The notes: generated from the letters alone by a model not told the origin. A stretch of DNA of 64,000 nucleotides from Streptomyces sp. R28 (GCF_041052385.1 NZ_CP163439.1:4143001-4207000), one strand, 5' to 3'. Counted from the first letter of the stretch, positions 1 through 8,843 are shown. Translations and numbers: made by a program.

Positions 1-1
1 G

Positions 2-739
2 GTCCTCGACCGCACCGGAATCCAGGGCTCCATCGGCAGCCGCGAGGCGGTCAGGAAGGGGGACGCGGACGCCGGGTACGAGTACACGGGCACGGCCTGG
101 ATCACGTACCTGGGCCGCAGCGAGCCCATTCCCGACCCGCACGAGCAGTGGGAGGCGGTGCGCGAGGCCGACGCGAAGAACGGGGTGAGCTGGCTCGCGC
201 CGTCCGCGCTGAACAACACCTACGCCCTGGCGATGAACCAGGAGAACCACAAGAAGTACGGCACGAACACGCTCTCCGACGTCGCCGCACTGTCCAAGTC
301 CGACCCCGACGCGGTGACGCTCTGCGTGGAGGTCGAGTTCGCCAACCGGGCGGACGGGCTGCCGGGCATGCAGCAGGAGTACGGGATGAGCGTGCCGACG
401 AAGAACATCACGCAGATGGACACCGGGATCATCTACACCCAGGCCGCGAAGGGGAGTTGCGCCTACGGCGAGGTCTTCACGACGGACGGCCGCATCAAGT
501 CGATGAACCTCGCGGTCATGCAGGACGACAAGAAGTTCTTCCCCAACTACAACGCCGCCCCCATGATCAACTCCGACACCCTGAAGAAGTGGCCGGCGAT
601 CGCGGACGTCCTCGACCCGATCACCAAGAAGCTGAACAACACGGTGGCCCAGGACCTGAACGCGAAGGTGGATGTGGACGGGGAGGATCCGCATCAGGTG
701 GCGTTGGACTGGATGAAGAAGGAGGGGTTTGTAAAGTGA
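2..739 (+). CDS. Glycine betaine/carnitine-type ABC transporter substrate-binding protein, 3' part
   Basis: The reading frame is open from the window edge to TGA at 737-739, so the 5' part, with any signal peptide and lipobox, lies outside. The visible 245 residues resemble the C-terminal lobe of OpuAC-type periplasmic binding proteins: an AWITYLGRSEPIPDP stretch, WLAPSALNNTYALAM, and a lysine-rich tail ending MKKEGFVK. Such proteins capture quaternary ammonium osmolytes or related compounds outside the membrane and deliver them to an ABC permease. The transporter partners would be upstream and are not seen. It converges on the protease gene at 828-1619, with only 88 bp between, and I see no clear hairpin there. 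The OpuAC-like family is fairly sure; the ligand is not determined. Confidence 0.8.
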   Translation, partial: VLDRTGIQGSIGSREAVRKGDADAGYEYTGTAWITYLGRSEPIPDPHEQWEAVREADAKNGVSWLAPSALNNTYALAMNQENHKKYGTNTLSDVAALSKSDPDAVTLCVEVEFANRADGLPGMQQEYGMSVPTKNITQMDTGIIYTQAAKGSCAYGEVFTTDGRIKSMNLAVMQDDKKFFPNYNAAPMINSDTLKKWPAIADVLDPITKKLNNTVAQDLNAKVDVDGEDPHQVALDWMKKEGFVK

Positions 740-827
740 CGGGGCAATTGTCTCAGGCCGTTTGTTCCCCGATCACCGCCACGATTCATCCGTCAGCTCA
801 TGAAGACGCACCACGGACGGCCCCGAC

Positions 828-1619
828 CTAGCAGCTCGGAACCGAGCCCTTCCCCGACTCCAGGGACTCCAGCGCGCCCACCGCCCCCTTCAGCGTGGTC
901 ACCGGGATCAGGCGCAGGCCCTTCGGGAGTTCCGTCTTCGCGTCGGAGCACTCGTCCTTCGGGACCAGGAAGACCGTCGCCCCGTCCCGCTTGGCCGCCT
1001 GGGTCTTCAGGGACACGCCGCCGACCGCGCCGACCTTGCCGGCGGCGTCGATCGTGCCCGTACCGGCGATGGTGCGGCCGCCGGTGAGGTCGGCTCCGGC
1101 CCCGGCGCCGTTGAGCTTGTCGATGACGCCCAGGGAGAAGAGGAGACCGGCGCTGGGGCCGCCCACGTCCGCCAGCTTCAGGGTGACCTTGATGTTCTTG
1201 TCGTTCAGGTCCAGGTAGTTCAGCGCGGCCTCGGTCGCGGCGTCCTGGGACTCCTTCATCTGCTCGGTGTTGTACTTCTCGATCTCCTGGGTGCTGCGGC
1301 CGCTCGGGTAGACGGAGTCGCGCGGCATGACCGCCTTGTCCGTGCGGAACCAGGCGTCGATCACGTCGCCGAGCGTCACGTCCGTGTCGGGCGAGGTCGC
1401 CTCGATCGTCGTCATGCGCAGCTCGCCGGTCGTGTCGCGGGTCGGCGCACCGGAGATGGTGATCACCGGCTCGCCCTTGTTCTCACCCAGCACGTCCGCC
1501 GTCAGGCCGGGCTGCGTCAGCGAGAACGGCAGCGGCGCGAAGGCGGCCGTGGCGAGCAGGGCCACCACCGGCAGGGCGCAGACGGCGAGGGCCTGGGGGC
1601 GCGTGAGACGAGAGAACAC
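828..1619 (-). CDS. Membrane-anchored Lon-type (S16) serine protease, YlbL-like
   Basis: A 263-residue protein. One hydrophobic segment (about residues 10-30) should anchor it, with the rest outside. The Lon proteolytic signature GGPSAGLLFSLGVID places the catalytic Ser at about residue 156. GGVSLKTQAAKRDGA follows with the likely partner Lys near 205, giving the Ser-Lys dyad of family S16. There is no ATPase domain, as in YlbL-type proteins. The linker before the protease domain (about residues 35-140) lacks an obvious PDZ sequence, and the protein is shorter than the roughly 340 residues usual for PDZ-containing YlbL. The substrate is unknown. The gene is convergent with the binding protein upstream. 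A tandem-repeat intergenic stretch separates it from 1865-2974. Confidence 0.85.
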   Translation of the reverse strand: MFSRLTRPQALAVCALPVVALLATAAFAPLPFSLTQPGLTADVLGENKGEPVITISGAPTRDTTGELRMTTIEATSPDTDVTLGDVIDAWFRTDKAVMPRDSVYPSGRSTQEIEKYNTEQMKESQDAATEAALNYLDLNDKNIKVTLKLADVGGPSAGLLFSLGVIDKLNGAGAGADLTGGRTIAGTGTIDAAGKVGAVGGVSLKTQAAKRDGATVFLVPKDECSDAKTELPKGLRLIPVTTLKGAVGALESLESGKGSVPSC

Positions 1620-1695
1620 GGGTTCAATCTAACGTGGCGGCGGGTTCCGGCCAGGCCCAGGTCGGAGCTGGCCACCCCTGCCCAGGCCAGCCGCC

Positions 1696-1791
1696 TCAGG
1701 GCGGCCGGTTCAGGGCGGCCGACTCAGGGCGGCCGACTCAGGCCAGTCGGCTCGGGCCCACCGCCTCGGGCCCGCATCTCAGGCCGCCGCC
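1696..1791. repeat. 14-bp degenerate tandem repeat
   Basis: About seven head-to-tail units of 13-14 bp start with TCAGGGCGGCCGAC or close variants. The first three units (1696-1737) are nearly identical and later units drift. The array fills much of the 240-bp gap between the protease start and the racemase stop. No ORF with real coding character crosses it. It looks like a minisatellite; no function can be assigned. Confidence 0.7.
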
Positions 1792-1864
1792 TCGGGCAGG
1801 CCCACGCCCCAGGCCTGCACGCCGCAGGCCCGCCACCTCGGACCCGCCGCCGCAGGCCCGCACC

Positions 1865-2974
1865 TCAGGCCCCGTACAGCTCTCGCCGTTCCTTGGTGAA
1901 GCGCCGCAGTGCGCCCGGCAGCGGCGCCACCCCGATGCCCGGCGACCTCGGGACCGGCAGATGGCCGTCGACCAGCACGAACGGCTCCGTGATGTCCTCG
2001 GCGAAGTAGCGGCTGGAGGCGGAGGTGTCCCCGGGGAGGGTGCAGCCGGGCAGGGCCGCGAGTGCCAGGTTCGGCGCGCGGCCGATGCCCGTCTCCAGCA
2101 TGCCGCCGCACCACACCGGCACCCCGTGCGCGTGCGCCACGTCATGGACCCGCCGCGCCTCCAGGTATCCCCCGACCCGCGCGGGCTTCACGTTCACGAC
2201 CCGGCACGCGTCCATCGCGATCGCGGACGCGGTGTCGCGGGCGTTGTGCAGGGACTCGTCGAGGCAGACGGGGGTCGCGAGGCGCTGCTGGAGGCGGGCG
2301 TGGGCGTACAGGTTGTTCTCCGCCAGCGGCTCCTCGATCAGCAGCAGCCCGAACTCGTCGAGGCGCCGCAGATGCTCGGCGTCCGCGAGCGTGTACGCCG
2401 TGTTCGCGTCGACCTGGAGCGGCAGCTCCGCCCCGAAGCGCTCCCGCACGGCCCGTACGGGCTCCAGGTCCCAGCCGGGCTCGATCTTCAGCTTGATCCG
2501 GACGTACCCCTGCCCGAGATACCCCTCGACGTCGTCCAGCAGGTCGCCGATCGTCTCCTTGATCCCGACCGACACCCCAGCCGGCACCCGCTCCCGCACG
2601 GCCCCCAGATACGTCGCCAGCGGCATTCCGTACGACCGCAGCTCGGCGTCGAGGACTGCCGTCTCCAGCGCCGCCTTAGCCAGCTCGTGCCCCTTGGTCT
2701 TCTCCATCGCCGGAGCGAGGTGGGCCGTATCGAGCACGGGGAGCGCGGCGGCGCGCGGCAGCAGGAAGTCACGCAGCACGATCTCCGCGCCGGCCACGAA
2801 CTCCGAGCAGTACAGCGGCTCGGGGTCGGCCGCGAACTCCGACCAGCCCTCGGCCGTGTCCGTGACGACGTGCAGCAGGAAGGTGTCCTTCGTCGTCATC
2901 GTGCCGTAGGAGGTACGGAAGGGGGTGACCAGCGGAATCGCCACGTGGACGATCTCGACGCGTTCGAGTTTCAC
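1865..2974 (-). CDS. o-Succinylbenzoate synthase / N-succinylamino acid racemase (enolase superfamily)
   Basis: A 369-residue enolase-superfamily enzyme of the MLE subgroup. The active-site set is visible: K161-L-K163 in VRIKLKIEPG, metal ligands D189 (QVDAN), E214 (LIEEP) and D239 (CLDES), and the second base K263 (NVKPARVGG). Family members perform OSBS dehydration in menaquinone synthesis, racemise N-succinylamino acids, or do both. I chose the GTG at 2974 because it overlaps the stop of the upstream gene (GTGA) and begins the conserved VKLERVEIVHVAIP sequence; longer frames run into the neighbour. It is translationally coupled to a GNAT gene, and no other men genes are visible. That favours the racemase role (D- to L-amino acid conversion) over a menaquinone role, but sequence alone cannot decide between the two activities. 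Confidence 0.8.
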   Translation of the reverse strand: MKLERVEIVHVAIPLVTPFRTSYGTMTTKDTFLLHVVTDTAEGWSEFAADPEPLYCSEFVAGAEIVLRDFLLPRAAALPVLDTAHLAPAMEKTKGHELAKAALETAVLDAELRSYGMPLATYLGAVRERVPAGVSVGIKETIGDLLDDVEGYLGQGYVRIKLKIEPGWDLEPVRAVRERFGAELPLQVDANTAYTLADAEHLRRLDEFGLLLIEEPLAENNLYAHARLQQRLATPVCLDESLHNARDTASAIAMDACRVVNVKPARVGGYLEARRVHDVAHAHGVPVWCGGMLETGIGRAPNLALAALPGCTLPGDTSASSRYFAEDITEPFVLVDGHLPVPRSPGIGVAPLPGALRRFTKERRELYGA

Positions 2975-3753
2975 GCGGCGGCCTCCCGGCGGGTGAGCGT
3001 GTACCAGCCGTCCCGGGACATCTCCGTCGCCCTGAACCCGTCGGCGAACGCCTTGGTGAACACCTCGCGCACGGCCCGCCGCCAGCGCAGCGCCAGCTCG
3101 GGGTGGGCGGCCCGCAGCGCCACGATGTCGTCCGGTACACGGCACCAGACGTGGCACTCGTCGAGGTCGCGGCGGGCGAGCGGGGAGCCGTCGGGGGCGG
3201 TGTGCGTGGTGGGCGCAGCCTCGCGATCACCAGTGCCACCAGTGCCACCGGTGTCGTACGACTGTCTGGGCCCGGTCAGGTCCCAGGCCACCGCCAGCCG
3301 GTCGGTCTCGTCGCCGTCGTTCACCCCGTCCGCCATGGGGCCGTAGAAGTCGACGAGGTACTCGGTCCCCACGGCGCCCAGCTTGACGAAGTTGAACCGG
3401 GCGTTGCGACCGACCAGCGGGTCGAAGGTCCAGCGCATCGTGCGTGCCCCGAGTTCCAGCGCCCAGGCCCGCTGCGCCTGCTTGACCTGCACCCCGAGCC
3501 CCTGGTCAGCGGCGGCCAGCAGGGAGTACGTCTCCCGCAGCGCGGGCGGCCCGAACACGGCAACGCTCGCGCCCGCGAGCCGCTGCCCGTCGTACGCGGC
3601 GTGCACGGCCCCGCCCGCGTGAGCGAGGCTGTGCAGCGTCTCGGACAGTAAGGGCGGTGCGCTGCGGGGCGTCTGCCACACGTCACTGAAGTAGTCGGCG
3701 ACGGCCGCGAACCCGGCGACGTCGTGCACGGTGCGGATGCTGAGTGAGGTCAT
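2971..3753 (-). CDS. GNAT-family acyltransferase (COG3375-like), candidate N-succinyltransferase
   Basis: 260 residues starting at MTSLSIRT; the longer frame to 3822 adds a low-quality N-terminus. The core has the GNAT-like pattern of an internal beta strand and acyl-CoA loop (AGASVAVFG, GVQVKQAQRAWALELG). The MRWTFDPLVGRNARFNFVKLG stretch is characteristic of the COG3375 acyltransferases that sit beside enolase-superfamily N-succinylamino acid racemases. From established work on Geobacillus-type systems, such a GNAT succinylates D-amino acids so that the racemase can invert them. A low-complexity Thr/Gly insert follows residue 170. The gene is first in a two-gene unit overlapping the racemase by 4 bp. 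The acyl donor and substrate are inferred. Confidence 0.7.
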   Translation of the reverse strand: MTSLSIRTVHDVAGFAAVADYFSDVWQTPRSAPPLLSETLHSLAHAGGAVHAAYDGQRLAGASVAVFGPPALRETYSLLAAADQGLGVQVKQAQRAWALELGARTMRWTFDPLVGRNARFNFVKLGAVGTEYLVDFYGPMADGVNDGDETDRLAVAWDLTGPRQSYDTGGTGGTGDREAAPTTHTAPDGSPLARRDLDECHVWCRVPDDIVALRAAHPELALRWRRAVREVFTKAFADGFRATEMSRDGWYTLTRREAAA

Positions 3754-3825
3754 GTGTCGAGTGTCGGAGGCCGCGCAGGCCCTGCCTAGAGCGCACGAGC
3801 ACGCAGCCTCCGAACCGGACACGCC

Positions 3826-4467
3826 TCAGCGCAACGCCTCCGCCACCTCCCGCGCCGCGTCCATGACCCGCGGCCCGACCCGCTCCGGCACCGCGTCGGC
3901 CAGCATCACGACACCCACGCTGCCCTCGACACCCGTGACCCCGAGCAACGGCGCGGCCGCCCCGCTCGCTCCTGCCTCCAACTCGCCGTGGGTCAGGGTG
4001 TATCCGGGTTCCTCCAGCGGCTGTTGCCGGGCGGCGAGTATCGCCCGGCCCGCGGCCCCCCGGTCCAAGGGGTGCCGGAAACCGGCCCGGTAGGCCACGT
4101 GATAGTCCGTCCACGTCGGCTCGACCACGGCGACGGCGAGTGCCTCCGTGCCGTCCACCAGTGTCAGATGGGCCGTCGCCCCGATGTCCTCGGCCAGCGA
4201 GCGCAGCGCGGGAAGCGCCGCCTCCCGTACCAGTGGATGCACCTGCCGGCCCAGTCGCAGCACGCCGAGCCCGACCCGGGCGCGGCCGCCCAGGTCACGG
4301 CGTACGAGGGCGTGCTGTTCAAGTGTGGCGAGCAGCCGGTACACGACGGTCCGGTTCACGCCCAGTTTGTTGGAAAGCTCGGTGACGGTCAGCCCGTGGT
4401 CCGTATCGGCCAGCAGCTTGAGGACACGCAGTCCTCGGTCGAGCGTCTGAGAGGTCTCCGCGGTCAC
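3826..4467 (-). CDS. IclR-family transcriptional regulator
   Basis: 213 residues. The N-terminal winged helix (TLDRGLRVLKLLADT, then LSNKLGVNRTVVYRLLATLEQH) matches the IclR DNA-binding domain. The C-terminal ligand domain contains the HPLDRGAAGRAILA segment typical of the family. The frame opens at GTG 4476, but the AAGGAG Shine-Dalgarno nearly abuts that codon, whereas it sits 8 nt before GTG 4467, so I prefer 4467. It lies 72 bp upstream of the GNAT/racemase pair in the same orientation and could regulate it; that is inferred from position. Confidence 0.85.
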   Translation of the reverse strand: MTAETSQTLDRGLRVLKLLADTDHGLTVTELSNKLGVNRTVVYRLLATLEQHALVRRDLGGRARVGLGVLRLGRQVHPLVREAALPALRSLAEDIGATAHLTLVDGTEALAVAVVEPTWTDYHVAYRAGFRHPLDRGAAGRAILAARQQPLEEPGYTLTHGELEAGASGAAAPLLGVTGVEGSVGVVMLADAVPERVGPRVMDAAREVAEALR

Positions 4468-4774
4468 GACGCCCACTCCTTAAGTGGTGAGGTCGGCGAC
4501 CCCCTCGCGGCGGATGCGTGCACCGAGTCCCGTCGGTGACGCGCTTCAGAGGCCGCCGATCGGCCGGCGGTCCGGCCTTCCGGACCGCGTCGCTTCACGG
4601 CTGCGCTCCGCGGCGGCGCTGCCACGGGGCGTGTGCGTAGCGGGACATTAGCGAAGGCGGTTCGCTGAGCGGAAGGCTCCGTCCAGAATCCGGGCGGCGG
4701 CGGGTACGACCCACGCCCTTTCGTCCTGCTATATGCGGCACATGGGGCGCCCTGACAGGCGCGCAGCGCCTGGA
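4468..4774. other. Gene-free intergenic stretch
   Basis: About 300 bp upstream of the IclR gene, rich in short GC palindromes such as GATCGGCCGGCGGTCCGGCC near 4558. I see no convincing ORF or terminator. The promoter for the IclR/GNAT/racemase genes should lie here, but I cannot pin it to a motif. Confidence 0.4.
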
Positions 4775-4845
4775 GGGGCGCGGGGCTGTATCAATATGCG
4801 GCTCCGCCGCGTGGGCGCGCCCAGCCCCCACCGGCCCGCGGCCGA
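4775..4845. repeat. Interspersed intergenic repeat, family A copy 1
   Basis: GGGGCGCGGGGCTGT is followed by a 5-bp hairpin (GCGGC-tcc-GCCGC), GTGGGCGCG and CAGCCCCCACCGGCCCGC. The outer GGGGCTG and CAGCCCC can pair, giving a nested stem structure. A second copy with the same order of blocks lies at 25183-25256. I recall this sequence type as common between Streptomyces genes; its function is unknown, but it resembles REP elements in placement. Confidence 0.7.
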
Positions 4846-4910
4846 AGTAGGACAGGTGCCCCCCATAAGAACCGGCTCAGGCACAGCGCCCAGCGGCACC
4901 GCGCCCAGCG

Positions 4911-6704
4911 TCACCGCATCCGGGTGGCCCACTCCTGAACCTTGGCGATCCGCTGCCGCAACTGCCCCGCCGTGGCCTCGGCGCTCGGCGGCCCGCCGCA
5001 CACCCGCCGCAGCTCGGTGTGGATCACACCGTGCGGCTTGCCGCTCTGGTGGACGTACGCGCTGACCATGGTGTTGAGCTGCTTACGGAGCTCCATCATC
5101 TCCTTGTGCGAGACGACGGGCCGCCGCTCGGCGGGCAGCTCCAGCAGGTCGGCCTCGTCGTCCGGCTTCTTGCGGCTGTGCGCGATCTGCCTGGCCTGCC
5201 GCTTCTGGAGGAGCAGCTGCACCTGATCCGGCTCCAGCAGCCCCGGAATCCCGAGGTAGTCCTGCTCCTCCTCGCTCCCGGGGTGGGCCTGCATGCCGAA
5301 CTCGGCGCCGTCGTACAGCACCCGGTCGAAGACGGCCTCGGACTCCAGCGCCTCGAAGGAGAACTGCTCCTGCTCGCCGGTGTCCTCGTCCTGCTCCTTG
5401 TTCGCCTCCTCCATCTCCTTCTCGGATTCGGCGTACGGGTCCTCCTCGCCCTCCTTCTTCGGCTTGTCGAGGGCGTGGTCGCGCTCGACCTCCATCTCGT
5501 TGGCGAAGGTGAGGAGGTCGGGGACGGTCGGGAGGAAGACGGAGGCGGTCTCGCCGCGGCGGCGGGAACGCACGAAGCGGCCGACGGCCTGCGCGAAGAA
5601 GAGCGGGGTGGAGATGGTGGTGGCGTACACCCCCACCGCCAGCCGAGGTACGTCGACCCCCTCGGACACCATCCGCACCGCGACCATCCACCGGTCGTTG
5701 TTGCCGCTGAAGTCGTCGATCCGCTTGGACGCCCCGGCGTCGTCGGAGAGGACGAGGGTCGCCTTGGTTCCCGTGATCTCACGGATGAGCTTGGCGTACG
5801 CGCGCGCGGAGTCCTGGTCGGAGGCGATGACGAGGGCACCGGCGTCCGGAATGGCCTTCCTGACCTCGGTCAGCCGCCGGTCGGCGGCGCGCAGCACGCT
5901 GGGCATCCACTCGCCGCGCGGATCCAGCGCCGTACGCCACGCCTGGCTGATGGCGTCCTTCGTCATCGGCTCGCCGAGCCGAGCGGCGATCTCGTCCCCC
6001 GCCTTGGTCCGCCAGCGCATGTTGCCGCTGTAGGAGAGGAAGATGACGGGCCGCACGACGTGGTCGGCGAGCGCGTTGCCATAGCCGTAGGTGTAGTCGG
6101 CGGCGGACCGCCGGATCCCGTCGTTCCCCTCCTCGTACGTGACGAAGGGGATGGGATTGGTGTCGGACCGGAAGGGCGTACCGGTCAGGGCGAGGCGGCG
6201 CGTGGCGGGCTCGAAGGCTTCGAGGCAGGCCTCGCCCCAGGACTTGCTGTCACCCGCGTGATGGATCTCATCGAGGATCACGAGGGTCTTGCGCTGCTCG
6301 ACCCGGTTCCGGTGGAGCATGGGCCGCACGCCGACACCGGCGTACGTGACGGCGACACCGTGGTAGTCCTTGCCGAGCGGGCCCGCGCTGTACTCGGGAT
6401 CGAGCTTGATCCCTATCCGCGCGGCGGCCTCCGCCCACTGCTTCTTCAGATGCTCGGTCGGCGCGACCACCGTGACCTGCTGCACGACATGGTGGTGCAG
6501 CAGCCAGGACGCGAGCGTCAGGGCGAAGGTCGTCTTTCCGGCGCCAGGCGTGGCGACCGCGAGGAAGTCACGCGGCTGCTCCTGGATGTACTTCTCCATC
6601 GCCCCCTGCTGCCAGGCGCGCAGCTTGCTGGCGGTGCCCCACGGGGCGCGGCCGGGGAAGGCGGGGGATAGGTGGTGCGAGGAGGAGGCGGCGGTGGTAG
6701 TCAC
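4911..6704 (-). CDS. DEAD/DEAH-box superfamily 2 helicase
   Basis: 597 residues from GTG 6704. Walker A is ATPGAGKT at residues 51-58, the DExH box is VILDEIHHAG, motif III-like is ALTGTPFR, and the helicase C domain ends with SEGVDVPRLAVG and QAVGRFVRS. An acidic low-complexity segment follows (about residues 410-450, Glu/Asp/Lys), then a helical C-terminus. The architecture fits the single-domain actinobacterial SF2 helicases of the type-III-restriction/XPB-like group, presumed to act on DNA or RNA. The annotation-like longer frame to 6989 is rejected because it runs into an intergenic repeat. No operon partner is evident. Confidence 0.85.
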   Translation of the reverse strand: MTTTAASSSHHLSPAFPGRAPWGTASKLRAWQQGAMEKYIQEQPRDFLAVATPGAGKTTFALTLASWLLHHHVVQQVTVVAPTEHLKKQWAEAAARIGIKLDPEYSAGPLGKDYHGVAVTYAGVGVRPMLHRNRVEQRKTLVILDEIHHAGDSKSWGEACLEAFEPATRRLALTGTPFRSDTNPIPFVTYEEGNDGIRRSAADYTYGYGNALADHVVRPVIFLSYSGNMRWRTKAGDEIAARLGEPMTKDAISQAWRTALDPRGEWMPSVLRAADRRLTEVRKAIPDAGALVIASDQDSARAYAKLIREITGTKATLVLSDDAGASKRIDDFSGNNDRWMVAVRMVSEGVDVPRLAVGVYATTISTPLFFAQAVGRFVRSRRRGETASVFLPTVPDLLTFANEMEVERDHALDKPKKEGEEDPYAESEKEMEEANKEQDEDTGEQEQFSFEALESEAVFDRVLYDGAEFGMQAHPGSEEEQDYLGIPGLLEPDQVQLLLQKRQARQIAHSRKKPDDEADLLELPAERRPVVSHKEMMELRKQLNTMVSAYVHQSGKPHGVIHTELRRVCGGPPSAEATAGQLRQRIAKVQEWATRMR

Positions 6705-6870
6705 GGTCTCCGTAAGGGGGTCGGGCTCGGCTACGTATGACAACCGGGCCACCCTACCGGCGGCCCGACGGTGCCGATGTGCGGACCAGGCCGGGTCACG
6801 CGCGGGTGGGACCGACGTCACAACCGCCGCGGCGTTCTCAGGCCTTCGCCCCCGGCCGCCGTGCGGATCT

Positions 6871-6939
6871 TTCAGCCCGTCTGAGGGTGCCCCCCTCTGG
6901 GGGAGTTCGGGGACGAGGCCCTTCGGGCCGAAGCGGGGC
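6871..6939. repeat. Interspersed intergenic repeat, family B copy 1
   Basis: TTCAGCCCGTCTG is followed by a hairpin GCCCCCC-TCT-GGGGG, AGTT, then a GAGGCCCTTCGGGCC palindrome and GAAGCGGGG. A related copy is at 37242-37308. This copy lies between the helicase and MFS genes and is responsible for the false N-terminal extension of the helicase frame. Confidence 0.65.
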
Positions 6940-6992
6940 TCCAAGGGCCGGCGGGGGCGACACCCTCCGGCGCCCACCCCACCCCTCACCGC

Positions 6993-8447
6993 TCACCGCT
7001 CCCGCAACCGCGTGGTCACCCAGGCCCCCACCAACGCCACCCCCGCCATCGGCAGGAACACCGCCGCGAACGCCGCCGGATGCGCCCCCGCGCCGGAGCC
7101 CTCCCCGGCCGCGTGACTCACCGTGCCGCCTCCCAGAGCCGCGAAGGCGGCACCCCCCGCGGCCAGCAGGACGACATTGGACAGGCCGTCGGAGATCTGG
7201 AGCGCGGCGGAGTTGGTGCCGGCCTCCTCGGGGGCGGACAGATGGAGCAGCAGCACGCTCGTGGAGGAGATGACCAGCCCCATCCCGAAGCAGCCGAACG
7301 CCCACGCCACGGCGACGGTCCAGGCCGGCACGGAGTCGATCAGCACACTCGGCGCGGCGGCGATGGCAGCCGCCACCAGCACCATCCCCCACGTCATCAG
7401 GCGTTCCCGATACGGCTCCACCCGCGGCCGCGACTGCATCCACGACCCCAGCGCCCACGTCCCGCCGCCCGCCGCGAGCGAGAACCCGGCGAGCGTCGGC
7501 GACAGCCCTCGCTGGGTGACCAGCATCAGCGGCACGAAGGACTCGGCCGCGATGAACGACCCCGCGGCGACCCCGCGCAACAGCACCACGGACGGCAGCC
7601 CGCGCACCGCCCGGTACGTGCCGCGCGGGAGCAGCCCGAGCACGGCCGGCACGAGCAGCGCGGCGCCGGCGACGCCGGGGACGAGGGAGAGCCACCGCAG
7701 GTCCTGGGCGGCGTACTGCAGCAGCCCCGCCCCGAGGGAGATACCGAGCGCGAGCCGGATACGGCGCCGGTCGAAGGAGACGGCACCGGCGAACGGGTCG
7801 ACCGGCCCTCCCGCCCGCCGCCGTATCTGCGGCAGCGCGAGGGCGAGCGGAAACACGACGAGCGCCGGAATGCCGACGAACACCCAGCGCCAGCCCAGAT
7901 GCTCGGTCACCGCCCCGGAAGCCAGCGGCCCCACGATCGACGGCACGACCCAGCTCGCCGCGAACGCCGCCATGATCGCCGGCCGCAACCGCTCGGGATA
8001 GGCCCGCCCGACGACGACGTACAACGCGACGATCACCAGCCCGCCCCCGAGCCCCTGCACGGCCCGCCCGAGGATGAACAGCCACATGACCCCGGCGGTC
8101 CCGGACAGCAGCAGCCCTGCCCCGAACGCGGCGATCCCCGCGCTCAGCGCCCCCAACGGCCCCCGCCGGTCCGACCACTGCCCCGCCAGCACCATCCCGA
8201 ACAGGCTGGTGGTGAAGTACCCCGAGAACGCGAAGGCGTACAACGACACCCCGTCCAGCTCCCGCGCGGCCACCGGCATAGCCGTCCCAACTGCGGTGGC
8301 CTCGAAGGCAATGAGCAGCACGACGGAGACGATCCCGACACTGAGCGCCCGATGGGACCGACTGAGCACGGTCTCCTCGGAGTCGGAGGCCAAGGGAACA
8401 TCGGATGTCTTCGCGACACCGGCGTCGCGCGGCTCGAGGGCAGTCAT
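6993..8447 (-). CDS. MFS transporter, DHA2-like drug/proton antiporter
   Basis: 484 residues with about 12-14 hydrophobic segments. Motif A-like sequence GQWSDRRGPLGALS follows TM2, and the motif-C-like region AASWVVPSIVGPLASG is in TM5. The first TM segment has SVVLLIAFEATAVGTAMPV, as in actinobacterial exporters of the DHA2/EmrB kind. It probably exports a small hydrophobic compound by proton antiport. I placed the start at ATG 8447; an upstream TTG at 8474 is possible and neither has a strong ribosome-binding site. No regulator is adjacent; the tRNA-Cys hot spot lies on the other side. Confidence 0.8.
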   Translation of the reverse strand: MTALEPRDAGVAKTSDVPLASDSEETVLSRSHRALSVGIVSVVLLIAFEATAVGTAMPVAARELDGVSLYAFAFSGYFTTSLFGMVLAGQWSDRRGPLGALSAGIAAFGAGLLLSGTAGVMWLFILGRAVQGLGGGLVIVALYVVVGRAYPERLRPAIMAAFAASWVVPSIVGPLASGAVTEHLGWRWVFVGIPALVVFPLALALPQIRRRAGGPVDPFAGAVSFDRRRIRLALGISLGAGLLQYAAQDLRWLSLVPGVAGAALLVPAVLGLLPRGTYRAVRGLPSVVLLRGVAAGSFIAAESFVPLMLVTQRGLSPTLAGFSLAAGGGTWALGSWMQSRPRVEPYRERLMTWGMVLVAAAIAAAPSVLIDSVPAWTVAVAWAFGCFGMGLVISSTSVLLLHLSAPEEAGTNSAALQISDGLSNVVLLAAGGAAFAALGGGTVSHAAGEGSGAGAHPAAFAAVFLPMAGVALVGAWVTTRLRER

Positions 8448-8649
8448 GCCCTCGAGCGTAAGGGCCACAACCAACTTTGACCCCTGTCGAGAGACGGCTC
8501 CGCTCTGAGACCTTGGTCGTACGACCGCCGGGATTCATGAACGGCGTGTGGCAGTCCCATTGCAGACCCGCCGGTTCCCTTGATGGCCCCACGGCCAGGC
8601 CCTTACGGTCGAACCACCGACCAGGGCCGAACACCCGAAGTCGGAAGAT

Positions 8650-8759
8650 GGCCGTGTGCCCGAGTGGTTCAGGGGCTCGCCTGCGCTGCATCCATCAGCG
8701 AGCTTCGCTCGCGGGGAGTTACGCGGGTTCGATTCCCACCACTCAGCGCACACACGGCC
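8650..8759 (+). pseudogene. tRNA-Cys-like relic
   Basis: It begins with the same 37 or so bases as the intact tRNA-Cys (GGCCGTGTGCCCGAGTGGTT...CTCGCCTG), then departs in the anticodon loop. It returns to GAGTTACGCGGGTTCGATTCCCACCAC and ends in CACACGGCC, which could pair with the start. The anticodon loop would be about 17 nt and extra hairpin sequence sits before the T arm, so it cannot be a working tRNA. It looks like a scar of an earlier integration or rearrangement at the tRNA gene. Confidence 0.65.
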
Positions 8760-8771
8760 AGCATTGGTAAC

Positions 8772-8843
8772 GGCCGTGTGCCCGAGTGGTTCAGGGGCTC
8801 GCCTGCAAAGCGAGTTACGTGGGTTCGAATCCCGCCACGGCCT
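8772..8843 (+). tRNA. tRNA-Cys (GCA)
   Basis: The cloverleaf is complete: acceptor GGCCGTG/CACGGCC, a short D stem CCC/GGG, anticodon stem CTCGC/GCGAG around loop CTGCAAA (anticodon GCA), variable TTAC, T stem GTGGG/CCCGC around TTCGAAT, and discriminator T. No CCA is encoded, as usual in Streptomyces. It forms one edge of a 44-bp direct repeat. Confidence 0.93.

Noticed and set aside
5019..6671. 550-codon frame opposite the helicase
   Set aside because: Antisense shadow: low-complexity Leu/Gly/Arg sequence, while the minus strand encodes all helicase motifs.
8650..8759. A second functional tRNA
   Set aside because: Anticodon loop is expanded to about 17 nt and extra hairpin sequence precedes the T arm; no working cloverleaf.
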